Assembly (NCBI RefSeq): GCF_020740795.1
Contig: NC_067305.1
Coordinates: forward strand, 1,240,001 to 1,304,000
Reading direction: 5' to 3'
Source: Apus apus
Lineage: Eukaryota > Chordata > Aves > Apodiformes > Apodidae
Length of the DNA: 64,000 nt
Shown: positions 9,541-20,100 of the stretch, in pieces
Numbering within the stretch: the stretch's first letter is position 1
Layout: each line of letters starts with the position of its first letter
The notes under the pieces: model-generated
Database searches by the model: none
What the model saw: the letters and a program-made list of their open reading frames with translations, nothing else
Told to the model about the DNA's origin: nothing
Program-made: the position numbers and the translations under genes

Positions 9541-11758
9541 GGAGCCGAGGACAGATAGCATCGATTTACAGTTCTCCGGAAAAAGGTCTCCCCGAAGAGG
9601 GGGGGTGGGGGAAAAGAACCAACTCCAAACAACCAAGAACAAGAGCCATAATGACTTGAACCCCCCCAAAAATGAAGAGAAACGTGACAACACCCACGGG
9701 TTGGCATCAGCTCCGGGCCGCCAGCCCCCCGGCCCCCCCACTTCGATACATTCATTACATGTTGCACGCGCGGAGCGGCCACAGAAAACGAGGGGGAATA
9801 TGAACATCCAGTAGAACATACTCGAGTCTAATGTAGACATCAGCAGAAAGGAAAAATCAGACACAATCCGTACGCCTGAGCCGTGGCTTCTGCCTTGTCC
9901 TTTTCAGCAAGAGCTGGAGCACAAGAGTGGCTGGCAATGAGGGGGAACGCCAGGCCGTGCCATGCTTTGGGAAGGAGCCAGGGTGATGGAGCCAACCCTG
10001 CTGTGCCTGGGCCAGCACCTACGAGCGCTCTGGTTTTGCTGAGAAACTTCCCAAAGTGGGGTTTCTGTATGTGCAGCCGAGCCACTCACTGCAGGGCAAC
10101 AGCAGCTAAAAGCTGGATCCCTGGTGTGAATGTTCAGGGCTCTACACCTTGGTTTGTCCCACCTCTGCTCTGCCCTACACAGCCCTTACAAGCACTTGAT
10201 GGCAAGCAGAGAGATGCCAGTTTTCTCTTGCCAAACCCACATCTGGCAGGCAGCAATTTGGCAAGAGCCCAAGGTGAAAGCTCACCAGCAACCTCAGCAC
10301 CAGGCGATGGTCAGGACATGTCCCACAGGGCTGAGAGTCCCAGCTGGGATGATGGGGATGAAGAAGAGCAGCAGCAAACAGAGCTACATGGGAACCTGCT
10401 GTCTCACAGGACTGCCCTGCTCCAGTCTCGGGGGACGAAACAAGACATGGTCCCTCTGTTTAACAGCAGGGAGAGGGGTAGAGCAGGCACAGCACCCACC
10501 AGGGAGCTGCTGGGTCACCAGAAAAAGTCCTGACAAAGTACAGACTACTTAGGTTCCAGATGAGCTGGAGGGACGTTCAGACCAAGGACTGGTGGTGGTT
10601 GTCTTCCCCAAAAAAGGGTCAGTGCTCTTTCCTGTGGGTGCAACCTTGTCCTGCCCTCCTCTGACCCTGCAGGTCCTGCAAAGGCAGCACTGACCACAGC
10701 TGGAACCCTCCCGAACTCCCCAGGGCTCTCATGTTGCAGCACAGTGCAGGGAGGTGAGCACAGAGCAAGCTTTAAATTCCCAGGTCTTTTTAGCCTCCAT
10801 GGGAAACGGAGGGTGAGCAGTTCTCCAGCACTGAGTGTGTGCAAGCCTGGAAAGGGGCATTTTCCATTTCAGATCTGCATTTCCCTACAGGAAGGTTTAT
10901 CCTGTGCCCTTATGCTGACAAAGCTGCTCTGAGCCCTTTGCATGTTCTCTCACAGGCCCAACCCTTTGTGTCCAAACCTGGTAGCTCCAAAAGGCTCAGT
11001 GACAGAGGACTACACAGGGATTGTCTCAGAAAAGCCAGAATGCTTGAGGAAAGATGATGCTTGAAATGAACATGCTGAAAAAGGTCTTGGTTTCCCTACA
11101 TCTCTTGGGACCAAGTGCAGCTCCAGCTTGCAAAGTTCATTCACTGAGACACTCCATGAAGGTGGGGCTCAGATGCTCCCTGCACAGAGGCCAAGCAGCT
11201 TTGGAGACCCCCAAAACGAGGGTAAGGAATAAAGTCTCCATCAATGATGCTTAAACCATCTTAAACAAGATGCTTGTTTTTGTGTTAGCTGGAAAGTCCT
11301 GACGAGGCTAAAACCACCAGCCCATGAACAGGGTGGTACCAGCGCAGCTGGGCCTCGGGTCCAACAGCCCAAACCCAACCACCCAGGTTCCTCCCCAGAG
11401 CTGTGTTCCTCCAGCAGCACCCAAGAGCAACTCAAGATGCAGAAGGCATGTGGCTCCCTCTGCCCTCTCTATGCACAGAGGAAAAAACCCCAAAGGCTGC
11501 AGTTTTAGCATTTTGAAGCCTCTCACTTTCAGCCCAGAGGCAGGCAGTGGGTACTGCACTGCTCCTGGCTCCCCCTGCCCAGCTCCTGAGCCCCCTGTAG
11601 CACATCCCAGGCAGCTGCAGAGCTGGGTGGGACTGGCACAAGCAATGGGATGGGTTGGGAAACACTTCCCTGCCTCCTGCAGGGGCTGGCACAGAGCAAT
11701 GTGTGAGCTGGGTGAACAAGCTGGCAAGTAGTGACTCAAAGGGGAGGTTCCTGAAAGA

Positions 11759-11785
11759 CTTTTGATTGATTGATTGATTGATTAT
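11759..11785. repeat. (GATT)n microsatellite
   Basis: About five uninterrupted TGAT/GATT units. On the minus strand it is followed by sequence with two ATTTA pentamers, which could act as AU-rich elements if this part is in the PIP5K1C 3' UTR. Confidence 0.85.
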
Positions 11786-12995
11786 TTGGTAAATACATAA
11801 ATACATCTAATGGCAGCAGCTTGCAAGATCCCCTGCACACCTTACAGCCTTCAGCACCTGCAGGCAAGGGGAGAAGTCTGGGGCCTGTACTTCTAGGCAA
11901 GAAAACTTCAATTAATGAAGATCCTCCCTCACCAAGTCCAGCACTTTGCAGAGGGCAAGAGCTTCCCACCACCCCAGTTACATTCTGGCACCTGAATTAA
12001 CCCATCCTAAGTGTTGCTGTGAAAACAGAGTGGGGGGACTGAGCCCCAGGAGAAAGTTCCTACTTCCCCACTCCTCCACACAGAATTCCAAGGACAGTCT
12101 GAAGATTGTAATGACAATAAAGAGATTTTTACCCTCTTCTGAAACGAGGCTCATAAAGCACATGAATCAGACCTGGCTCCCTCTGAGCTAAAGGATTTCC
12201 TGTCTTCTCTCAGGGAGCTGAGGATGGAATTGCTGGAGTTCAGGACAACACTGTGGTGTGTGTCCTGCTGGCAGATGGATGAGCCTAGTCTGAACACTTC
12301 CCAGTGACAGCAAATCCTCTTGCCTGCAGCCCTTGAAAAGCGAACTCTCTCAAACATCCAAAGCAAGAGATTTCCAACAGCAGATGTTACCACAGGCAAC
12401 ATCCCAGTCACCCAACATTTTGTCCAACAGAGTCCATGAACACACCACCTCCTGGCATGATCAGGTGGCAGAGCCAGTCCTCTCCTTCTGCCTCCAGTGT
12501 GTGCAGACATGCACGCGCCTCCCTGACTGCCCTGAGGTACAGAGGATACGTGTGAACCCAATGTTTGTGACCCCCCCGAGTACTTGGGGGTCAGATACAC
12601 CCATGAACATGCGAGGTGCTAAGTGGCTGCAGTAGGATGCAGTGTCCAGACAAGCCTGATGGGGCTGGGCAGAGCGGGGAGCAGGCGCAGCGGGTCCCGG
12701 GTGCACAGTTCTCCTCTGTCCGTGCTGGTCTGGAGGTGAAGCAGCTGGTCAGATGAGGCATGGGCTCCAGAGGGACTGCAGAGGGACAGGATGACACAGC
12801 AATGCAGCACACAGTGAAGGCAGAACCCATCGTGACATCCAGGAGGGCCAAGGTGACCAGGTCACTGTCGCCAGGAATCGTTGGCTTCCCCCGCGCGGTG
12901 ACACAGACCAAGAGAAGTCACTAGTGATTTTTGATTCCAAGTGAATTGGCATGGCTGCTTTGGACAACTAACATGGGAGCAATTCTATTCAATGG

Positions 12996-13204
12996 CCTTT
13001 AATACATTGCATTTACATAGCACCTTTCATCCCAGGGTTTAAGTGCTGTAACGGAAGTGGGTACTGTGCACCCATAGCACGGGGGAAACCGAGGCACAGA
13101 GTGGTTAAGTGACTTGCCTTAGGTCACTCGGCAGAACCATGGCTGACCTGGTCAGCCTTAAACCTTGTGACTCCATCAGTTGGTTAGACCACACTGCTGC
13201 CTCA
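12996..13204 (+). mobile_element. MIR/CORE-SINE-like ancient repeat
   Basis: The left part carries GCATTTACATAGCACCTTTC, and the right part carries GAGGCACAGAGTGGTTAAGT followed by GACTTGCC-TTAGGTCAC. These match, from memory, the head and core of amniote MIR-type SINEs, and the order and spacing are right. Copies in birds are old and rare. It is in plus orientation, opposite to PIP5K1C, within that gene's 3' region. Confidence 0.75.
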
Positions 13205-13296
13205 AATGAAGCCACTCTGGTCCCTGCCCTCCCCTGCAACGTGCTCCTACCAATTCCCCAGTGAGGTCTCACACTCCTTTCTGGTGCACAAACATA

Positions 13297-13440
13297 TGAC
13301 AACAAAAAAGAAGAAAGAAAGAAAAAAAAAAGTGCAGTAAACTAAATGTTTAAAAAAAGCACATTTGTGCTGTCTCTGTGCAAAGATAAAAGAAATAAAT
13401 ATATGATTAAAAAATTAAAAAGGTTCACAGTATCACACAT
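13297..13440. repeat. A-rich/purine-rich tract
   Basis: Interrupted A- and GAAA-rich low-complexity sequence directly downstream of the MIR-like element. No gene content. Confidence 0.7.
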
Positions 13441-14095
13441 GGATAGGTAGCTACAGTAGTGCATGTCTGGAAAACACTGTGTTACTACCCAGGATTCTCT
13501 ACACCCAGCTGGACGTCTCCGGTGGGAGCTGCGGGTGAGTGGGTGGTTTCTTTGCTGCCCACATCTGGGATAAGTAGAAATACAGGGTTATAGTTTTGCT
13601 CCGTCCTGAAATGCAGTGCCCGGGATCCTGCAGTGCAGCAGTACTGGTGTCAGCAAGCTCTTCCCCTTCTCACTGGAACGGCTGCATCAACGAAAAGGGA
13701 ACACATCGACCTGCAGAGGGAATCGCTGCTCTCTGGGGCTTCTGTGTCTGCATAGAGATTACTGCAAGAGGCGGAGAAGAGGGAGTCAACACCCGCCACC
13801 CTCCCTGTGCTCCCAGCCCAGCCAGCTCCCAGGAATCAAAACAAGCCAGGAGAGCTCAGGCTGTTTGGTTCTCATCCTCCAGCGATGACAACATGACTGG
13901 AGAATGTCAGCTCCCCAAAGCTTTCACTGCACCAAACTCTTCGGAAGGAGCCACGAGCCCTGCCGAGCAGAGCGCGTCTCTGCCCGAGGCAGCCGGGCTG
14001 TGCTGCAGCCCTGCCAGGACCCCGAGCTGTGCAGAGGGAACACAAGCTCCCACCTCGACCCACCGGGCACCCAGGACACATTTCTTGTCACTTAC

Positions 14096-14179
14096 TGTAT
14101 CGCTCTCCTCATCGGAGACAGAGTGGAGCTGAGCACTATAGTGGAGCGGGGAGTAAACCCAACTCCTCTCGTCTGTCGG
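14096..14179 (-). CDS. PIP5K1C: PIP5K1C exon 17 (talin-binding tail of the long isoform)
   Basis: 84 nt, 28 codons, phase 0/0, encoding [38 protein letters not shown] is the site that binds the talin FERM domain; YSPL also fits the YxxPhi adaptor-binding motif, and the Ser after Tyr is a known proline-directed phosphosite. Donor ACA|GTAAGT follows directly, so the stop is supplied by the next exon. Confidence 0.93.
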
Positions 14180-17100
14180 CTGCCAGAGTGGCCAGAGACG
14201 GCGGGGAGAATGCAAGGAGAGCAGCAGCAGAGCAGGGAGCAAAGGAGAGAAGAGGAAAAAAATAAAAGGAGAAAATAAAAAAAAGCAGGAAACAATACAG
14301 TAAGAACAGCTGTCCACCTGGAGGGAGAGAACTGAGCTCAGTGCCAGCTCCCAGCAGAGGAGCCTTCCTCATCCTCAGTACATACCTGCTCCCAACCAGC
14401 TAGGACATGGGACAGCCAGCAGCTCACACTGGACCCTGCTCCAGCTGTAGTGAGGAATGGCAAAACTTCTCCTCTTGCAGGGACATATTTTTAGAGCTTT
14501 TGAAATGGCAGGGGAACCTCAGCTCCCTGCCATAGCATCACCCTGGCTCCAGAGACACTGAGAGATGCGGGAAGTGACGCACTGAAGGGCAGTGAAGGAG
14601 CTCTTGGTTCCTGTTGCCCATTCCCAGCTCTCAACCTCCCGTTTCCCCAGCCCTGTGTGTGCTACAAGTTGGCATCTCTGGTGTCCAGGAGGGCTTTTAC
14701 AGGGAGCCCTGTGCTGGTTTGCTGTGCCTTCTCCCTTCCCTGCAGGCCAAACAGGGCAGCAGATGGGTGGGTTAGACCATGGTGGATGGTGGCCACAGAA
14801 AGGAAACAGTTATTGCCGAGAGTCTTGGAGACAGTGGGGTAATGGGAACGAGTACGACAAAGGAGGCAAAACACAACTGGGTCTTGGAAGGAATGAGGGA
14901 GAAGGGGACATGTCAAGGCAGCTGGTTATCACAGCACCACTGGGAACTGGTGTTTTGACCAAACATGCTTCTGCTGCCGACACGGCACAGAGAAGCCTGG
15001 GCAGGTTCAAGGGCCGGTGTCTACTTCCAGTGTTCCCAGGGGGGACCCACTTCCACTGCAAACAGGCTCTTTGGGCTCCAGAGCTGTTCTCAGAGAGAGG
15101 AAACTGCTCCCTTTGACTCAGCCTGGGGTTTGCAAAGGAAGAGAAACAGAACTTGGAAGAAGCCTGGGGGGGTTTCCAGCCTATGAACCAAGCATAACAT
15201 CTAAGATGTACAAGAAACTACAAGAAGTCAGAGGAGCTTTGAAGCACTGGGCTCCGTGTGCTGAACCCCATCAATAATTGCAGCTCCATTAGCTGAGACC
15301 ACTGGGAGGAAGGAGGGAAGAGAAACTATTGCCTGTAGCTTCTTACAGGGCTCTGCCAGAGGTGCAGGAAAGCTCATCACTGCATAAAGTCTGCCCCACA
15401 TCCTGTTTTTCATCCATCCTGACTGAACCACATGTTCCTTCAGAGCCTTTTAGGAGCTCAGATGCATGCAGGGAGCTGCAAACCCAGCAGGGAGATAAAG
15501 GAGCATCCGGTGCTTGGTATTAACCCCCCCAGTGTTGGGGCAGCCAAACCCAGCCAGGAGGCAGGAGGAGCTTCTGGGAAGGGCTGCCTGTTTGCCCACA
15601 GAGGTGCAGCACTTTCATCATGCTGTCAGACAAGGCCAGGAGCATGTTTCTGTCCCTGTGACCCCATGCATCCTGCCCGATGCCTTCTCCACTGATCCCC
15701 TGCCCAGTACCAAAAAGGCAGGCACTGGAGGAAATGCCTGTGCCAAAGCTCTGAGGAACTTCCATCACCCTCTGAGGACATCAGTTCTTGGCCCGTAAAT
15801 GCTCGACTGTCTCCCTACATCTTCTGGAAGAGAGGAAATCCCTCACAGAAAACCTGCAGTGAGGAGGGAGCACACGGGTGCTGTTGAGGAGGCCTGGACA
15901 GCAGAAACTATTTGGCTCTAATGAGCTGCTCACCACCTCAGCCACCAGAAAGATGACCAGTCACAAGCCTAAAGGGTTGTATTTGCAACTGGATTTTTAG
16001 CAGCTTCAAAACATCTTAATGGTTTCTTTGGAACCCCCTCTGGCTTCCTGGCCCAGGGAACCAAGCCCAAGGCTGCCTGCAAAGGCTCAGGTGACACTGC
16101 AGCCCAACTCATGGCAGGAGCTGTGCCACCAGCCTCTGGAAAAGCAGGGCAGAGCACAAGGTTCTGCCAGACCCTACAGGGAGACCCACTGGTGCAGTTT
16201 CCATAGGCTTCCTGGGTTCCTAACAGCCACCCAATCCAGAGCCACAGCATCCAGGAGGAATGGAATACGGGTCCCAGTGTTTCAAAGCTGCAGCTCTGCT
16301 CCCCTACACACCAGCAGATTCACTTACAATCCCAGAGGAACGCGAGGTGGTTCGGAGTCTGCGCTGGCGGGGAGAGTAAATCCAGTACCTCCCATCTGTG
16401 AACTGGATGGCCCCAGTGAAGTGAGAAAGGAAACAGAGGAAAACAGGATGATGTGAAAGAAAGGATGAAAGAGAAAGCAAAAAACAAAGGGCTGGGCAAC
16501 TCCAGGCCTGAAGGGACCAGCGGGCAGGAAAGCCGTGCGTGGGAAGAGCAGCGCTCATGCCCTGCCACAATCTCGGCACTTTTATTCCCCTGTGGGTGAA
16601 CAGGAGGATAAAGTGTTCTCCTTTCAGGGAGCAGACTTCCAAAGATCAGATCCCAGTCCCCTGGGACTTGACAAATCACCCTCTGCACACAGCATCCCTT
16701 CCCCAACCATCACCCCTGGAGGACTCCTGAGAGAGCAGCTGTGGTCTGAGCCCCGTCGCGTGCCGCTGCGGCCTCGCTTGCGCTCCAGCTCCAGTGGTTT
16801 TCCAAGCAGAGCACCCGTGGGAACCCAGATCAGCTTTTCCCTTCATCCCAGCAGTGACAAACACTCCACAGCACACGACACACATTTAATGCAAAACTGG
16901 AGGACTCAGATGGAAGTATGAAATGCTGATGAGCATTCAGTCACGTTCTCTGTGAGCACACATGGCACACAGATGGTTTCCTCTGGATAGAGATGTGCTC
17001 CTCAAGTTGGGGGGAGACCATATGCCCAGGGAGAGGGTGGAAGAGGAGCTGACCCTTGCCAGAAGACACTTGCCAGTGGAACAGGCAGTATCTGCAGGCA

Positions 17101-20100
17101 GTTTGCACACAGCTGCCATCCACAGGCAAAGAAAGAGCAGCCAGTTAGAGGGAGCTGTTTGCATTTTGAACAGCATGCACCAAAACCCAAACAGACAAGC
17201 TTTCAACATGGAGCTGATTCCTTCCACAGCTCCCACGAGCCTGGGAATGACTCGGCAACGAGTGAGCAGCTCTGCAGCAGAGTCACCCAAGTACAGGGAA
17301 AGGCAAATGTTGCCATTTTTAGGATAGCCTGAAGGAGCTCATCGCAAGGGCTCAGCTCATCTCCATTGCCATATAACCCAGCAGCAAGGAGTCAGAGCAG
17401 GGAGGAGTTGGGCACCTCTTTTAATGAGGTTCCAGTGCCCAGGCACGGGGAGAGCTCTCATGGGTCAGACCCTCAGCCCTGCTCTGGGAAGCCACGGGGC
17501 AGGTATGTGTTGCTAAAAACTCTCTGCTGGTCTGCAGAAGCTGCTCAGACATTGTGAGAGCTGACTGAGGAACACAGCGTCTGGCTCCACAGCACTCTGC
17601 TGCCAACCAGCAATCACCTCACTTACTCCCTGTCTCAGCACTAGATTTCCACTGCATCACCTAATGCATCTGCCTGCAGGGAAAGGAAAAGCCAGAGTTC
17701 ACCAGAGCCCAAGGTCAGCCCCACTCAACCACCTCCCTTCTGGCTTAGGCCACTGCAACACGTTTGTGTTGCAGACAGGAGCACTCTCTGGCTGAGGAAG
17801 GAAGAACCTCTCAGGTGCACCTACATTCACCTTTGCTTGTCCCAGGAGTGAACACTCTGGCCTAGATAAGCCCTTCAGCACTTGTGCTGGGAAGTAGAGC
17901 AGCACACCCATGGTTACATCCACATTTAAGCCCCACTAGATGCTGTTTTAAGTTCTTCAAGGTTTAATTCAGTTCCTTGCACTCAAAAACCCATCCAGCA
18001 TTAAGATCTCCACGGGAAGAGGCAAGGGGCAGACACTGCCCAGCACCGACCACTGGAAATCCAAACTGCTACAGCCTTGTCCAACCTTTCCCATCACACC
18101 CCTAACAGGCCAGGTGGAGAGGGTATCTTACAAAGTATATGTCTGTGACTGGCACATCATCTTCATCCGAGGCCTGGCTGGCTGGTTCGGAGGCCTGGCT
18201 GGCTGTCTCCACCTCTATTGTGGCTGTGGATGTTACAATGGCACAGGCTGAAGAAGCTGCCTCTCTAGAGGGGGGGAAAGAAATGAGAGAGTCTTGTCAC
18301 CATCACCAGAAAAAGAGCACACATGACTGTACTATTTATTACAGAGGAGCTGAAGATGCTCTGCTGTCACATCCAGAAAGATCAGGTCAGCGCTCAGCTT
18401 CATTGAATTGTCTGGGGGAGCACCTATCCCTCCAGGAAAGCTGGTCCCCCCCAAAGTCAGCCTGCCCACACCAGGCAGGGCTCTGCAAAGCTGCTCAAAA
18501 ACACTCACTCTTTGTCATCTTCTTCAGGAGCTACAATCTCAACATCACACTTGGGCTCCAGCTCAACACTGATCTGCTGAAGTTCCTCCTCAACTCGCAC
18601 CTCCTCGTGTGACCTGGAAACCAAAGAGAGACAGGCCCAAAGGCTCAGCTGGGCACCAGTTATGCAGAGTCCTCAATTTTAGGTCAGCCTGAATCAGTTC
18701 CAAGTCAGCTCAGCCCCTTGCACTGCAGTCCCACAGGAGTGAGCTGTGCTGCTCTGCCCCAGCACCTGCCTGAGACTGCCAGCACTGAGCTCCTGGCACA
18801 GCCCCAGTGGCTGATTTTGGCTCAGAAGGAGCCATCAGACCTCCCAGAACTGAGGATTTGGATAACCAAAACTCTCAGGCAAAAGTCAGCCCTGTCAAAT
18901 CACAGTGCTCAAGACTAATGAGGTGGGAAAACAGGACAAGAGGAAAGGGATTAATTAGTCAGTGCTGCAGAAAAGACAGGCAGGGTCAAATGGGGTACAG
19001 AAGGAAAGAGACCTCTGTCCAGAGTTAGCCCAGTGTTAGTTATCAGCTGCACAAGGGCCAAAGCCCCTGACCCCTCCCGAGCCTCCCAGCGTAACGAAGC
19101 CGCTCAAGCAGTCCAGGGTTCACGCCAGATTTATCCACCCGCTCAGGAGAGTTTGTGAGGCTTCTATTTAATACCTCAGGCTATTAAAGTAATTGCTTGT
19201 GCTAGCGTGGCTGGCTCCATAGTCCTCCTGGGAAGGAGGAGCAGGCTCTTGCCAAGCCAAGGGCACAGTCCTGGGGAAGGGCAGGCTCAGGGCTCCTGGA
19301 GCCGGCAGGCGGCACTCCTGCCCAGCCTGGGCTGGGGAACTCGCTCCTCTCCTCCTCACAGGGGTGGATCTCAGAAACCTGGAGGGAATTCCCCAGCAGA
19401 TTAGAATAATGAGAGGTGTGACACATTCTTGAGCAAATTGGAAAAGGTCTTTTTTTCGCTTCAGCTCAGGAATGTAAGTTGACGCTTTAATAACTTTGTT
19501 CTTGCTTTCACCAGGGGATCATGGAGCGCTCCACGAATACACGGGTCCTGGCTCCCCTAGAAAGGGCAGCACCAGAAATAGAAAAACTAGGCAAAAAATA
19601 GCAAAGGTGGCCACACTTTTTTTTTGGGGGGGGTGGTTGTAGCTCTGGCACATCTGTGGCAGAGAGATCTACTTCTGACCAAGAGGCTCAGCTCCCTCCG
19701 CAGTCCAGGGACAGTCACTCTGTTTCCTCTGACCCATTTCTGGATGAACAGTCACCTCCTCCAGCTGCTCCCTCCTCTAGGTACCAGGGAGTCCGGGGTA
19801 ATTTGGGTGAAGTCACTACATTTTCTCAAAAATGTTAATTGGAGTTAAAATCTCCAGTCTTCAGCAGTCTCACACTCTGGATTCTGCAGGAGGTGAGGTG
19901 TTCTGCAGGTCCCTGACACTGCAACAGATTCTGTGGATCAACAGCAAGAAGGTCCTCACCCCCAGTGACAGGAATTTACTATGGTTCAGTGACATGCAGC
20001 ACCCAGAGGTATTTTCATTAAGAAGCACCATGGAAAGGGATTTTTTCACAGTGTATCTGGTCTGAAGCTCAGCAAATTACTAAAAGCTAGGAATGAGGGG

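Larger units (their letters stand above)
9541..14095 (-). other. PIP5K1C: PIP5K1C 3' region (terminal exon/3' UTR, exact borders unresolved)
   Basis: Both alternative ends of the PIP5K1C reading frame finish at a phase-0 donor, so the stop codon must come from a downstream terminal exon, which in mammals starts directly with TGA. Acceptor-like AG|TGA positions on the minus strand with some upstream pyrimidines are at TGA 13926-13924, 13672-13670 and 10088-10086; I cannot choose between them. The interval also carries a MIR-like SINE (12996-13204), a GATT microsatellite (11759-11785) and A-rich tracts (13300-13440). No other coding exon was recognised. Confidence 0.5.

Noticed and set aside
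8203-9814. Plus-strand frames of 451 and 507 aa antisense to CACTIN exons 1-2
   Set aside because: Ser/Leu- and Pro/Arg-rich shadows of the RS-rich CACTIN exons and the CpG island.
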